The notes: a model not told the origin generated them from the letters alone. A stretch of DNA of 64,000 bases from Mariniflexile maritimum (GCF_009746565.1 NZ_WRPN01000009.1:104093-168092), one strand, 5' to 3'; positions 16,733 through 25,644 are shown, counted from the stretch's first letter. Made by a program: numbers and translations.

Positions 16733-18094
16733 ATGAAACAAAAAATCTACATACTCATCTTTCTCGTCGGAGCTATTTTGCTTCCGCAGATAAACCATGC
16801 GCAAGTAGATTTAAACAAAAAACCCGACGACGATTTGGGCGATGTTGAAGACAAGTTTCAAGAGCTTTTTTATGAAGGGTTAAAGCAAAAAGCGATTGAA
16901 AATTACGATCGTTCGGTGGAAGCGTTTTTAAAATGCATCGCCATTGATGATGCGGTGCCCGTATTGTATTTTGAATTGGGCAAAAATTACAGTGCGCTAA
17001 AAAACTTTGGTGCTGCCGAAGAGGCTTTTAAAAAAGCCATTGCGAAAGAACCCGAAAACGAGTGGTATCTGGATGCCCTTTACGGGTTTTATGTGGAGCA
17101 AAACGACTACGATAAAGCCATAAAAACCGTGAGACAATTGGTAAAATACCACCCCGATTACAAGGAAGATTTGGCGGCATTGTATGTAAAAACAAAAGCC
17201 TATAACGAAGCCTTAAAAATTTTAGATGCTTTGGATGCCGAGTTTGGGATTTCGGTGGGGCGCGACCTCATGCGGAATCAAATTTATGAGCTTACCGGCC
17301 GCAAAAAAGACCAAATAAAAAATTTGGAAGCGCGTGTGGAGGAAAATCCGGATAAGGAATCGAATTATTTACAGCTTATTTTCCGCTACAGCGAAAATAA
17401 CGAAACCAAAAAAGCCTTTGAGACCGCGCAGGAGCTGTTAAAAATAAACCCGAATTCGCAAGTGGTGCATTTGGCTTTGTACAAGTTTTATTTGGATGCC
17501 AATAATGCGGAAAAAGCCATTGAATCGATGAAAATTGTGGTTAAAAGTCCTGAAATAAAACCCGAAGCGAAACTAAAAGTACTTACCGATTTTGTGCAGT
17601 TTGTGGGCAACAATCCACAGTACGAACCCGATTTGGTCGAGGCCACCACGTTGATTGGCGACAACAACAACAGTAAAACCCTAACAGAACTGGGCAATTA
17701 TTACCTGAACAGAAAAGACAAGCCCAAAGCATTGACCTATTTTGAGGCCGCATTAAAAATAGATGCAGAAAACTTTAACCTGCTTCGTAATGTATTGTTA
17801 CTTTACATAGATTTGCAAAAGTTTGAAATGGCAGAAAAAAAGAGCAGTGAGGTGCTTCAAAAGTACCCGTCGCAACCCTTATTTTATTTAATTAATGGGA
17901 TAGCTTTAAACCAATTAAACAAATCAAAACAGGCCATCGATATATTAGAATCGGGGCTGGATTATATTATCGACGACCCCAAAATGGAAATCGATTTTTA
18001 CAAACAATTAAGTATGGCTTATGGGTTGCAAAACAATACCACCAAGGCAAAAACGTTTAGTGATAAAGCAAAACAATTAGAAACTTCCAATTAA
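16733..18094 (+). CDS. Exported tetratricopeptide-repeat protein
   Basis: A protein of about 453 residues with signal peptide MKQKIYILIFLVGAILLP...NHA-Q and about ten TPR-like helical pairs (e.g. AIENYDRSVEAFLKCIAIDD, AEEAFKKAIAKEPEN, ALTYFEAALKIDAENF). I choose ATG 16733 because it gives a proper signal peptide; longer frames upstream run into the repeat element. The stop overlaps the next start (TAATG at 18092-18096). The order TPR, DUF4292 lipoprotein, EnvC-like protein is one I know from Flavobacteriaceae and suggests envelope assembly. TPR proteins serve as scaffolds, so no reaction is assigned. Confidence 0.88.
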   Translation: MKQKIYILIFLVGAILLPQINHAQVDLNKKPDDDLGDVEDKFQELFYEGLKQKAIENYDRSVEAFLKCIAIDDAVPVLYFELGKNYSALKNFGAAEEAFKKAIAKEPENEWYLDALYGFYVEQNDYDKAIKTVRQLVKYHPDYKEDLAALYVKTKAYNEALKILDALDAEFGISVGRDLMRNQIYELTGRKKDQIKNLEARVEENPDKESNYLQLIFRYSENNETKKAFETAQELLKINPNSQVVHLALYKFYLDANNAEKAIESMKIVVKSPEIKPEAKLKVLTDFVQFVGNNPQYEPDLVEATTLIGDNNNSKTLTELGNYYLNRKDKPKALTYFEAALKIDAENFNLLRNVLLLYIDLQKFEMAEKKSSEVLQKYPSQPLFYLINGIALNQLNKSKQAIDILESGLDYIIDDPKMEIDFYKQLSMAYGLQNNTTKAKTFSDKAKQLETSN

Positions 18095-18864
18095 TGAAAA
18101 AATTTAAGTACTTGGTTTTATCCCTGATGGTTTTATTGGTATTTCAGTGTAAATCGTCCAGAACCCTTGGCGGTGGTGAGGCCAATTTTAAATTATCGAC
18201 CAAACAACTTTTAAAGGAAACCGCCAAAAAAGCCCCCAATTTTAAAACGCTGCAATCCAAACTTAAAATAACCTATGCCCAAGGCGATAACCAACAGGCG
18301 GCATACACGGTAAATTTTAGGGTACAAAAAGATGAGGTTTTGTGGTTAAGTGCCTCGTTTTCGGTAGTTAAGGCATTGATAACCCCCGAAAAAGTAAGTT
18401 TCTATAATAAGCTTGATAATACCTATTTTGAAGGCGATTATACCTATTTAAGCAGTATTTTGGGCACCGAACTAGACTTTGAAAAAGTACAGAACCTGTT
18501 GTTGGGCAATCCCATATTTAACTTGAACGCTTCCGATTATGAAGCTTCGGTAAACCAGGAAGCATACATTCTTCAACCAAAGGAGCAACGTGCCTTGTTT
18601 GAGATTTTCTTTTTGCTCGACCCGGTTCATTTTAAATTAAAATCGCAGCAACTATCGCAACCCAAAGAATTTCGGCATTTGCAAATTGATTACGCTGCCT
18701 ATCAAGAAGTTGAAAAACAAACACTTCCGGAACGTATAAAAATAATCGCCGTAGAGGGCAACAAGGAAACCAACATCGATTTGGAGTTTAAAAACGTTAC
18801 GTTAAATGAAGATGTAAGTTTTCCGTATAAAATACCCTCTGGTTTTAAAGAAATTAAATTGTAA
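18094..18864 (+). CDS. DUF4292-like lipoprotein
   Basis: A 256-residue lipoprotein with lipobox VFQC (Cys19). The mature part is beta-rich with alternating polar residues (LKITYAQGDNQQAAYTVNFRVQKDEVLWLS), suggesting a LolA/LolB-like half barrel that could hold lipid. It overlaps both neighbours by one base (TAATG at each end), so the three-gene operon is probably translationally coupled. Function is not known experimentally as far as I recall; a role in moving lipid or lipoprotein is inference from fold-like features. Confidence 0.8.
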   Translation: MKKFKYLVLSLMVLLVFQCKSSRTLGGGEANFKLSTKQLLKETAKKAPNFKTLQSKLKITYAQGDNQQAAYTVNFRVQKDEVLWLSASFSVVKALITPEKVSFYNKLDNTYFEGDYTYLSSILGTELDFEKVQNLLLGNPIFNLNASDYEASVNQEAYILQPKEQRALFEIFFLLDPVHFKLKSQQLSQPKEFRHLQIDYAAYQEVEKQTLPERIKIIAVEGNKETNIDLEFKNVTLNEDVSFPYKIPSGFKEIKL

Positions 18865-20099
18865 TGTTTACACCTAAAAAATCCCTCAAAATTGTTGCAC
18901 TATTAAGCTTTTTGTTAGGTAGTGTTCTCGCATTTTCACAAAATACCAAACAGGAAGAACTGGAGGCGCGCAGGCAAGAACTTCGTTTGGAAATACAAAA
19001 AATTACCCAATTGCGAAATGAAAATAAATCCAAGGAAAAATCGCAATTAAACTTGATCCAAAGTTTTCAGCAAAAAATAAAAGCCTTGGATAATTTAATA
19101 AAAGTTACCAACCAACAGGCCAATTTTTTAACGCTCGACATCAACAGGAACCAGCGAAAAATCACGGAATTGCGTGAAGAACTCAAGGTTTTAAAAGCCG
19201 ATTATGCTGAAATGATGGTAAAATCATATAAAAGTAAGAACCAGCAAAGTAAAATCATGTTCCTGCTTTCTGCCGATGATTTTAAGCAAGCCTACAAACG
19301 CCTGCAGTATATGAAACAATATACCGACCACCAAAAGCAGCAAGGGGAAACCATTAAAGTAAAAAGCACCGAACTACAGGCTACCAATGTTGACCTTTTA
19401 AAACAACAGGAAGCCAAGAAAAAATTGATTGCCGAAAACAGGGAAGTGCAAAAAACCCTGGAAGAAGAGCGCAAACAGCACGAAGAGTTAATGAAATCCA
19501 TTAAAAAGAACCTTTCAATGTATGCGGCTCAAATAAAGCAAAAACAACAGGAAGCCGATAGGATTGATGCCGAAATAGACCGTATTATTAAGGAGGCCAT
19601 TGCCAAATCGAATAAAAAAGCGGGCGTTAGCAATGCAAAAACCGCTTCAAATTTTGCATTAACCGCCGAAGAAAAAATATTGGCGGCCAGTTTTGTGGCC
19701 AACAAGGGCAAATTACCGTGGCCTGTTGAAAAAGGCTATGTAACACTTGGCTATGGCACACAACCACATCCGTTGGATAAATCGTTAACCATCAAGAGCA
19801 ACGGGGTGCGCATTGCTACCGAAAAAGGCGCAAAAGTACGTGCGGTTTTCAATGGCGAAGTAAGTTCTGTGCTTAAAATGAAAAACGTAAACCCCATCGT
19901 AATGATTCGTCATGGCGATTACCTTACGCTTTACAAAAACCTGTCGAGCGTATATGTTAAGGAGGGCGACAAAGTAACCACCAAACAGGTTATTGGCGAA
20001 GTGTTTACCAATCCCGCAAACGGGGAAACCATCCTTAGTTTTTCAATTTCAAAAGGGATAGTTACTGAAAATCCGGCATCATGGGTTTTCAAAATGTAA
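18864..20099 (+). CDS. EnvC-like murein hydrolase activator (degenerate LytM/M23 domain)
   Basis: A 411-residue exported protein: signal peptide (SLKIVALLSFLLGSVLAFS), long coiled coil (about 28-250), then a C-terminal LytM/M23-type domain (about 285-411). Zinc-binding residues of active M23 enzymes look absent: the HxGxD segment reads NGVRIA, and the HLHFE strand reads ILSFSI. This matches EnvC, which does not cut murein itself but activates amidases for daughter-cell separation. Start ATG 18864 overlaps the previous stop. Coiled coil plus LytM is clear; the activator role follows from the missing ligands. Confidence 0.85.
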   Translation: MFTPKKSLKIVALLSFLLGSVLAFSQNTKQEELEARRQELRLEIQKITQLRNENKSKEKSQLNLIQSFQQKIKALDNLIKVTNQQANFLTLDINRNQRKITELREELKVLKADYAEMMVKSYKSKNQQSKIMFLLSADDFKQAYKRLQYMKQYTDHQKQQGETIKVKSTELQATNVDLLKQQEAKKKLIAENREVQKTLEEERKQHEELMKSIKKNLSMYAAQIKQKQQEADRIDAEIDRIIKEAIAKSNKKAGVSNAKTASNFALTAEEKILAASFVANKGKLPWPVEKGYVTLGYGTQPHPLDKSLTIKSNGVRIATEKGAKVRAVFNGEVSSVLKMKNVNPIVMIRHGDYLTLYKNLSSVYVKEGDKVTTKQVIGEVFTNPANGETILSFSISKGIVTENPASWVFKM

Positions 20100-20187
20100 C
20101 CGGGCAACCTTAAAAAATTCGATTTCCGCGGAAGCACCCGTTTTTGAATAACATGCGCAAAGAGTTTTCTAACCTTTTGGTTTTAAT

Positions 20188-20195
20188 TATCTTTG
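20188..20195 (+). promoter_or_regulatory. -7 element of yicC
   Basis: TATCTTTG matches TAnnTTTG exactly and lies 21 bp before the yicC ATG. The -33 element is not clear. Confidence 0.5.
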
Positions 20196-20216
20196 TAAAC
20201 CTTAATACACACGTTT

Positions 20217-21074
20217 ATGATATATTCAATGACAGGTTACGGAAAATCTGTATTGCAATTGCCCACCAAAAAAGTAACCATCGAGCTCAAGTCGCTTAAC
20301 AGCAAAAGCCTCGATTTAAGTGCCCGAATGCCTTCTATTTACCGTGAAAAAGAACTATCCGTTAGGAAATTGCTGGCCGATTCCCTTGAGCGTGGTAAAA
20401 TCGATTTTTCCATTTATGTAGAAGCGACCGCCGAAGACACCTCAACACAAATAAACGTACCTGTAGTTAAACAGTACATTGCGCAATTAAAGCAAGTGGT
20501 TGATGGTGATGCCATTGAATTGCTAAAGATGGCCGTACGTTTTCCAGATGCCCTCAACACCGTTCGCGAAGAAATTGACGAAAACGAGTGGCAATTAATA
20601 GCTGCGGAAATTGATAATGCCATTGACGATTTAAACAGCCACCGTTTAGATGAAGGCAAAGTACTGGAGCAGGAATTTATAAAACGCGTTAACATTATTG
20701 GCAATTTGCTAGACCAGGTTATCGCCATGGACCCTGCGCGCATAGAGGGCGTGCGCGAGCGTTTGCTTAAAGGCGTTGAGGAATTAAAAGAGAAGTACGA
20801 CGAAAACCGTTTTGAGCAGGAACTGGTGTATTATATTGAAAAATTTGATGTTACCGAAGAAAAAGTACGATTAAAAAACCACCTTAATTATTTTATGGAA
20901 AGCATCCATTCCAAAGATTCCAACGGAAAAAAGCTGGGGTTTATCAGTCAGGAAATGGGTCGCGAAATCAACACCATTGGCTCCAAAAGCAACTATGCGC
21001 CCATGCAGCAGTTGGTAGTGCAAATGAAAGATGAACTGGAAAAAATTAAGGAGCAACTGTTGAATGTGCTTTAG
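20217..21074 (+). CDS. yicC: YicC/YloC family endoribonuclease
   Basis: A 285-residue protein starting MIYSMTGYGK, the hallmark of the family, and ending with the conserved NRFEQELVYYIEKFDVTEEKVRLKNHL and GKKLGFISQEMGREINTIGSKSN segments. E. coli YicC is an endoribonuclease involved in small-RNA turnover. In many bacteria yicC is directly followed by gmk; here 3.4 kb of other DNA separates them. Start ATG 20217. Confidence 0.93.
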   Translation: MIYSMTGYGKSVLQLPTKKVTIELKSLNSKSLDLSARMPSIYREKELSVRKLLADSLERGKIDFSIYVEATAEDTSTQINVPVVKQYIAQLKQVVDGDAIELLKMAVRFPDALNTVREEIDENEWQLIAAEIDNAIDDLNSHRLDEGKVLEQEFIKRVNIIGNLLDQVIAMDPARIEGVRERLLKGVEELKEKYDENRFEQELVYYIEKFDVTEEKVRLKNHLNYFMESIHSKDSNGKKLGFISQEMGREINTIGSKSNYAPMQQLVVQMKDELEKIKEQLLNVL

Positions 21075-21113
21075 GGTAGGATGTTTTATGGTAATTATGT
21101 GTTTGTTTTAAAG

Positions 21114-21147
21114 TTGGAGACAGGGCTTGGGAACAATACTAAATTTG
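21114..21147 (+). promoter_or_regulatory. Promoter of the RNase H-helicase module
   Basis: TAAATTTG at 21140-21147 matches TAnnTTTG, with TTG at 21114-21116 and a 23-bp spacer. It lies just inside the inserted segment, 38 bp before the RNase H start codon, so the module may carry its own promoter. Confidence 0.45.
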
Positions 21148-21185
21148 AACTGACTACACAAAACAAGCAGAAAAATTTTTAGACA

Positions 21186-21818
21186 ATGGCAAAACCAATA
21201 TTTTACGTTGTATGGAAAGGACGACGAACTGGTGTTTTTGAAACTTGGGACGACTGCAAAGCACAAACTGATAAGTTTCCAAAAGCGGTTTATAAAGCTT
21301 TTAAGACACGAAAATTAGCAGAACAAGCATTCAAAGACGAATACTGGGACTACATCGGTAAAGATATTTTTGAAACCGAATTAACTCCAGAACAATTACT
21401 TTTAGTTGGCAAACCCATTGAAGAAAGTATTTCGGTTGACGGTGCTTGGAACACATCAACAGGGGTTGTAGAATATCAAGGGGTTTACACAAAAACGAAA
21501 GAATTAATTTTTAGAGTTGGACCTTTGGAGGACGGCACAAATAATATAGTTGAGTTTTTAGGAATTGTTCATGCCCTTGCGCATTGCAAAAAACACAATA
21601 TCACACTTCCAATTTATTCGGACAGCCAAAACGCAATTGGTTGGGTTCGGGACAAGGAGGCAAGAACTAACCATGAGCGTAACGAAAGAAACACAAAACT
21701 TTTTGACCTGTTGGACAGAGCAGTAAAATGGCTCAACGAAAACGAATATGAGAACGAAATATTGAAGTGGGAAACTAAAGCTTGGGGTGAAAATCCTGCT
21801 GACTTTGGGCGAAAATAA
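21186..21818 (+). CDS. Ribonuclease H with N-terminal RNA/DNA-hybrid-binding domain
   Basis: A 210-residue enzyme. Residues about 1-50 (FYVVWKGRRTGVFETWDDCKAQTDKFPKAVYKAF) form the hybrid-binding (viroplasmin-like) domain, and about 78-210 form the RNase H fold. The four acidic catalytic positions are visible: Asp84 (VDGAW), Glu123 (NIVEFLG), Asp near 146 (YSDSQNA) and Asp206 (PADFG). It should cleave the RNA strand of RNA-DNA hybrids. The helicase gene follows after 39 bp, so the two are likely one operon. It could be the ordinary chromosomal RNase H relocated here, but its pairing with a helicase-nuclease between yicC and gmk is unusual. Confidence 0.88.
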   Translation: MAKPIFYVVWKGRRTGVFETWDDCKAQTDKFPKAVYKAFKTRKLAEQAFKDEYWDYIGKDIFETELTPEQLLLVGKPIEESISVDGAWNTSTGVVEYQGVYTKTKELIFRVGPLEDGTNNIVEFLGIVHALAHCKKHNITLPIYSDSQNAIGWVRDKEARTNHERNERNTKLFDLLDRAVKWLNENEYENEILKWETKAWGENPADFGRK

Positions 21819-21857
21819 TTTTGATATAAAATCTGCAACAATAAAAATTAAACGCAA

Positions 21858-24020
21858 TTGACAACAAATAAAACTGATTTAAGCACTCTTAACGACAAAC
21901 AATGTGAGGCTGTTGTTAGTGAAGACAAACGTATTTTGGTTTTGGCTGGTGCGGGTTCGGGAAAAACCAAAACGCTACTTCAAAAAATCATCTATTTAAT
22001 CGAGGAAAAAGGTGTAAGTCCATCAAGTATTCTTGCCATTACCTTTACTAAGAACGCCACAAACGAAATGATTGATCGCTTAATTGTTTCAGCAGACACA
22101 ACAGGGCAATATGAAGTCTTGATGTCTGACAAGCATTTGAGCAAATTAGAAAAAGACAAGGAACGATTCAGCCAACAAAAAAAATATAAATGGATTGATG
22201 GTTTAACCATTAGGACATTTCATAGTTTTTGTTACACTATATTACGGAACTATGGTGTAAATGAGTTTGACAACAAATTTAGAATCATAGGAGATGAAAA
22301 AAGAGATGAAGAAGATGAACTTGCAAAACATGTTGCCCCCGAAACAGTTTTTGAAGTAGTCCACAAACTTTTAATTGAGCAATGTCAAGACACCGATTTT
22401 TTGCTACAACTGAAACGCTATGTATTAGATTACGTCATAGACAAAATACACCTTAAGAAAACAGATGGAAAATATTTGCCGAAAGACGGCAAATATTTCA
22501 CAACTCTTGATGGAACGAAAGTCCGTTCCAAATCCGAACAGTTTATTGCCGATTGGTTTTACCGCCACAGCATAAAGTATGAATATGAACCTTTACTAAA
22601 TGTCAAGGATTTTCCTTTTCACCCCGACTTTTATATACCCGAAGCGAACCTTTATATTGAACATGTAAGCGATAAAAGCTATTCTACAAAAGACAAGGAA
22701 GAGCAATTTCAAAAGGGAAATCTACTCTTAGTAAAGACCTTTGAAAGTATGACAAAAGACTCTGCTTTGTTCAACCATACTTTGGACAGCGTTGTAAAAA
22801 ATCGTTTGCCTTCAAATTATCACAAAACAGTTTCACTCACTTACAAAGAAGAATTTAACGGATACCATGAAAGTATAAAAGAATTCGTTACTCAAATCAT
22901 GCGAATTACAGACATGATAAAAGTTGAGAACACAGACTTGAAGAAAGTTCTAAATGACGCAAGACAAGACCAACACGAAAGAGTTAGACATTTTTATGAG
23001 TTAGCAATTCCAATAGTTGAAAAATACATTCATTACTGTACAGACAAATCTTATCTTGATTTTAATGATTTGATTTCACGAAGCACTTCTCTTTTTCAGA
23101 ACCATAACGACATCGCCAACAAATACAAAAGCAAATACCGATACATCTTAGTTGACGAGTTTCAAGACGTAAATAATTTGCAAGTTGAGCTAATCAAACT
23201 TTTACTAACCGACCAAACTCAAATGTTTTGTGTTGGTGACGATTGGCAAAGCATTTACGGTTTCAGAGGTTCTAACGTGAGTTATATAGTTGACTTTGAA
23301 AACCATTTTCCAAATGCAAAAGTTGTAAAGCTTAATTTGAATTATCGTAGCACTCAAAACATTGTTGGAGCAAGTAACGAAGTAATAAAACACAATAAGT
23401 TTAAAGTTGAAAAGGAAATTCACTCTTCAAAAAAATCTGAACATAAAATTGTTGTTTATTCAGGAAACAGCGAGGATGAAAACATACAATTCTGTTTTGA
23501 CAAAGTAAAAGAACTTTTAGATGAAGGCCTGACAAATGATGATATTTTATTTCTCTACCGCAGAAGCAAAATGTTTACTCCTTATTTCTTTCGTTTCAAG
23601 AACGAGGGAATAAAAGTTCAAGGAAAAACGATTCATGCAGCTAAAGGACTTGAAGCAAAAGTTGTTTTTATACTTGGCTTGTCAGAGGGAAACGGTGGTT
23701 TCCCTGATATTTGGTTGGAGGACAGAATTTTTCAAGTAATTAAAAAAGCAAATCACGATTTGCTAATAGAAGAAGAAAGACGACTATTTTATGTTGCAAT
23801 TACTAGGGCCAAAGACAAACTATTTTTAATAACAGAGAAAGGAAACGAATCAAGTTTTTTAAAAGAAATTCCAGCCATTTTCACAGTTCGGTCGGCTATA
23901 CCAATAAAGTCAGTAGTTGAAAAAGTAATCACTTGTAAAAAGTGTTTCAGCCAGCTCGAAAAGCTTTGGGTTGCTTGCCCATACTGCATGGAAAAAGTAG
24001 CAGACAAGACCAACGAATAA
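21858..24020 (+). CDS. UvrD/Rep-type (helicase IV-like) helicase with inserted PD-(D/E)XK-like nuclease domain and zinc ribbon
   Basis: A 720-residue superfamily 1 helicase. Motifs: Walker A LAGAGSGKTKT (about 29-39), motif II VDEFQD (about 431-436), QSIYGFRGS, LNYRST, TIHAAKGLEAKVVF (about 590), and RRLFYVAITRAKD (about 640). Between the first motifs and domain 2 is an insert (about 222-285) with SKSEQFIADWF, FHPDFYIPEANLYIEH and a following Lys-rich helix. This resembles a DUF559/Vsr-like PD-(D/E)XK nuclease, but the usual ExK is replaced by EH, so activity is uncertain. The C-terminus holds CKKC...CPYC, a zinc ribbon. Start TTG 21858. Helicase is certain; the nuclease fold is inference. 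Likely acts with the RNase H on hybrids or invading DNA. Confidence 0.85.
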   Translation: MTTNKTDLSTLNDKQCEAVVSEDKRILVLAGAGSGKTKTLLQKIIYLIEEKGVSPSSILAITFTKNATNEMIDRLIVSADTTGQYEVLMSDKHLSKLEKDKERFSQQKKYKWIDGLTIRTFHSFCYTILRNYGVNEFDNKFRIIGDEKRDEEDELAKHVAPETVFEVVHKLLIEQCQDTDFLLQLKRYVLDYVIDKIHLKKTDGKYLPKDGKYFTTLDGTKVRSKSEQFIADWFYRHSIKYEYEPLLNVKDFPFHPDFYIPEANLYIEHVSDKSYSTKDKEEQFQKGNLLLVKTFESMTKDSALFNHTLDSVVKNRLPSNYHKTVSLTYKEEFNGYHESIKEFVTQIMRITDMIKVENTDLKKVLNDARQDQHERVRHFYELAIPIVEKYIHYCTDKSYLDFNDLISRSTSLFQNHNDIANKYKSKYRYILVDEFQDVNNLQVELIKLLLTDQTQMFCVGDDWQSIYGFRGSNVSYIVDFENHFPNAKVVKLNLNYRSTQNIVGASNEVIKHNKFKVEKEIHSSKKSEHKIVVYSGNSEDENIQFCFDKVKELLDEGLTNDDILFLYRRSKMFTPYFFRFKNEGIKVQGKTIHAAKGLEAKVVFILGLSEGNGGFPDIWLEDRIFQVIKKANHDLLIEEERRLFYVAITRAKDKLFLITEKGNESSFLKEIPAIFTVRSAIPIKSVVEKVITCKKCFSQLEKLWVACPYCMEKVADKTNE

Positions 24021-24033
24021 ATAAAATAAATCC

Positions 24034-24198
24034 AAGACATCAGTTGGCGATGGAAATTGTGAACTGCAAATAGATTTCGCAACAGGTTATCGTATTTATC
24101 TCAAAGAAAAATATGAAAAAAAATTGTATTACTAATTGGTGGAGACATATCGACTAAATAAAGACATCAAGAAAGCGAAAGAAATCTGGAAGGAATAA
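24034..24198 (+). pseudogene. Remnant of a HigB/RelE-type (Gp49-like) toxin gene
   Basis: Frame from 24034 reads KTSVGDGNCELQIDFATGYRIYL, then KIVLLIGGDISTK, then a stop. Two bases later in register the expected end NKDIKKAKEIWKE appears, ending at TAA 24196-24198. This is the conserved C-terminal two-thirds of addiction-module killer proteins. The 5' end is missing and a frameshift is present, so it is a relic. It starts 14 bp after the helicase stop, suggesting that the helicase module landed on or next to it. Confidence 0.75.
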
Positions 24199-24213
24199 AA
24201 CAAAAATAGAAAA

Positions 24214-24351
24214 ATGGGAACTTCAAAATTTTACATGACTGATTATTTAAACAGCAATGAAATGACTGCCGAATATCTGAATACTGTTTTGGGATATGGA
24301 AATAATGCGAATATTATAAATGCAATCGGACATATTGCAAAAGCGATTTGA
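24214..24351 (+). pseudogene. Truncated HigA-like antitoxin remnant
   Basis: A 45-residue frame, MGTSKFYMTDYLNSNEMTAEYLNTVL ending GHIAKAI. It matches the N-terminal part of the short antidote proteins paired with Gp49-like toxins, whose helix-turn-helix normally follows GHIAKA. The stop (24349-24351) removes that DNA-binding domain. It lies 15 bp after the toxin remnant, in the toxin-antitoxin order of HigBA modules. Confidence 0.7.
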
Positions 24352-24450
24352 TGATAATTACAAGTGAATTCAATATACACCTAAAAAAAATCCAAGCACG
24401 AAACACTAAACAAAAAACGCCTAAAACCAAACCAATAAAAAAATAAATTC
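24352..24450 (+). other. AT-rich spacer before gmk
   Basis: The last 99 bp of the 430-bp stretch between helicase and gmk. No gene, terminator or clear promoter is visible; the rest of that stretch holds the decayed toxin-antitoxin genes. Confidence 0.4.
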
Positions 24451-25041
24451 GTGACAAACCAAGAAACTACAAAAACCGGCAAACTCATTGTGTTTTCGGC
24501 GCCATCAGGTTCAGGAAAAACAACCATTGTAAGGCATTTGTTAACCTTAAAGGAATTGAATCTGGAGTTCTCTATTTCGGCAACTTCCCGGGAAAGACGC
24601 GGTACCGAGGTAAATGGTAAAGATTATTATTATTTATCATTACAGGAATTCAAGAACAAAATAAAAAACGACGAGTTCCTGGAATGGGAAGAAGTGTATC
24701 GCGATAATTTTTATGGCACCTTAAAAACCGAAGTGCAGCGTATTTGGGCCATGGGCAAAAACGTTATTTTTGATATTGATGTATCGGGCGGCTTGCGCAT
24801 TAAGCGGAAATTTCCTGAGCAAACCTTGGCCATTTTTATAAAACCACCAAGTATTGATGAACTTAAAATCCGTTTAAAAAACCGTAAAACCGAAACCGAC
24901 GATAAAATCAATATGCGTGTCGCCAAGGCCTCGGCAGAATTGGCTACCGCACCCCTGTTCGATGTGATTGTGGTAAACGACGATTTGGAAAAAGCCCTTA
25001 AAGAAACGCAAAAACTGGTAAGTGATTTTGTAAATTCTTAA
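24451..25041 (+). CDS. gmk: Guanylate kinase
   Basis: A 196-residue enzyme converting GMP and ATP to GDP and ADP. P-loop SAPSGSGKTT (about 16-25), GMP-binding SATSRERRGTEVNGKDYYY (about 45-63), and the EWEEVYRDNFYGT lid segment are present. Normal length. The start is GTG 24451; no ATG gives a complete P-loop domain. nadD follows after 10 bp. The usual yicC-gmk adjacency is interrupted here. Confidence 0.95.
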   Translation: MTNQETTKTGKLIVFSAPSGSGKTTIVRHLLTLKELNLEFSISATSRERRGTEVNGKDYYYLSLQEFKNKIKNDEFLEWEEVYRDNFYGTLKTEVQRIWAMGKNVIFDIDVSGGLRIKRKFPEQTLAIFIKPPSIDELKIRLKNRKTETDDKINMRVAKASAELATAPLFDVIVVNDDLEKALKETQKLVSDFVNS

Positions 25042-25051
25042 CGTTAAAAAC

Positions 25052-25630
25052 ATGAAAATAGGATTGTATTTTGGCTCTTTTAACCCCATTCACATAGGGC
25101 ATTTGGTTATTGCCAACCATATAGCCGAATACAGCGATTTAAACGAAATTTGGTTTGTGGTAACGCCACACAACCCGTTTAAGAAGAAAAGCAGTTTGCT
25201 GGATAATTACCAACGTTTGGAAATGGTATACCGCGCTACCAAAGACTATAAAAAACTAAAAGCAAGCGACATAGAATTTGGTTTGCCACAACCCAATTAC
25301 ACCGTAAATACATTGGCATATTTGCAGGAAAAACATCCTAATTATGCGTTTTCCCTAATTATGGGCGAAGATAATTTGGATGGTTTTCATAAATGGAAAA
25401 ACTACGATGTTATTTTAGAAAACCACGATATTTACGTGTATCCCCGATTATCCGATAAAAAAGTAACGGCACAGTTTGATGGGCACAAAAAAATCCATCA
25501 TATAAACGCGCCCATCATGCAACTTTCTTCAACCAGTATCCGAAAAGCCATTAAAGAAGGCAAAAACGTAAAGCCACTATTGCCAGAACATGTTTGGGAA
25601 TATTTGGATGAAATGAATTTCTATAAATAA
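25052..25630 (+). CDS. nadD: Nicotinate-nucleotide adenylyltransferase
   Basis: A 192-residue enzyme that adenylates nicotinate mononucleotide in NAD synthesis. It has the nucleotidyltransferase motif GSFNPIHIGHL (about 8-18) and the C-terminal LSSTSIRKAIKEGK motif. The length is normal. It starts 10 bp after gmk, in the yicC-gmk-nadD order known from flavobacteria. Confidence 0.95.
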   Translation: MKIGLYFGSFNPIHIGHLVIANHIAEYSDLNEIWFVVTPHNPFKKKSSLLDNYQRLEMVYRATKDYKKLKASDIEFGLPQPNYTVNTLAYLQEKHPNYAFSLIMGEDNLDGFHKWKNYDVILENHDIYVYPRLSDKKVTAQFDGHKKIHHINAPIMQLSSTSIRKAIKEGKNVKPLLPEHVWEYLDEMNFYK

Positions 25631-25644
25631 GTGTATGATATCCA

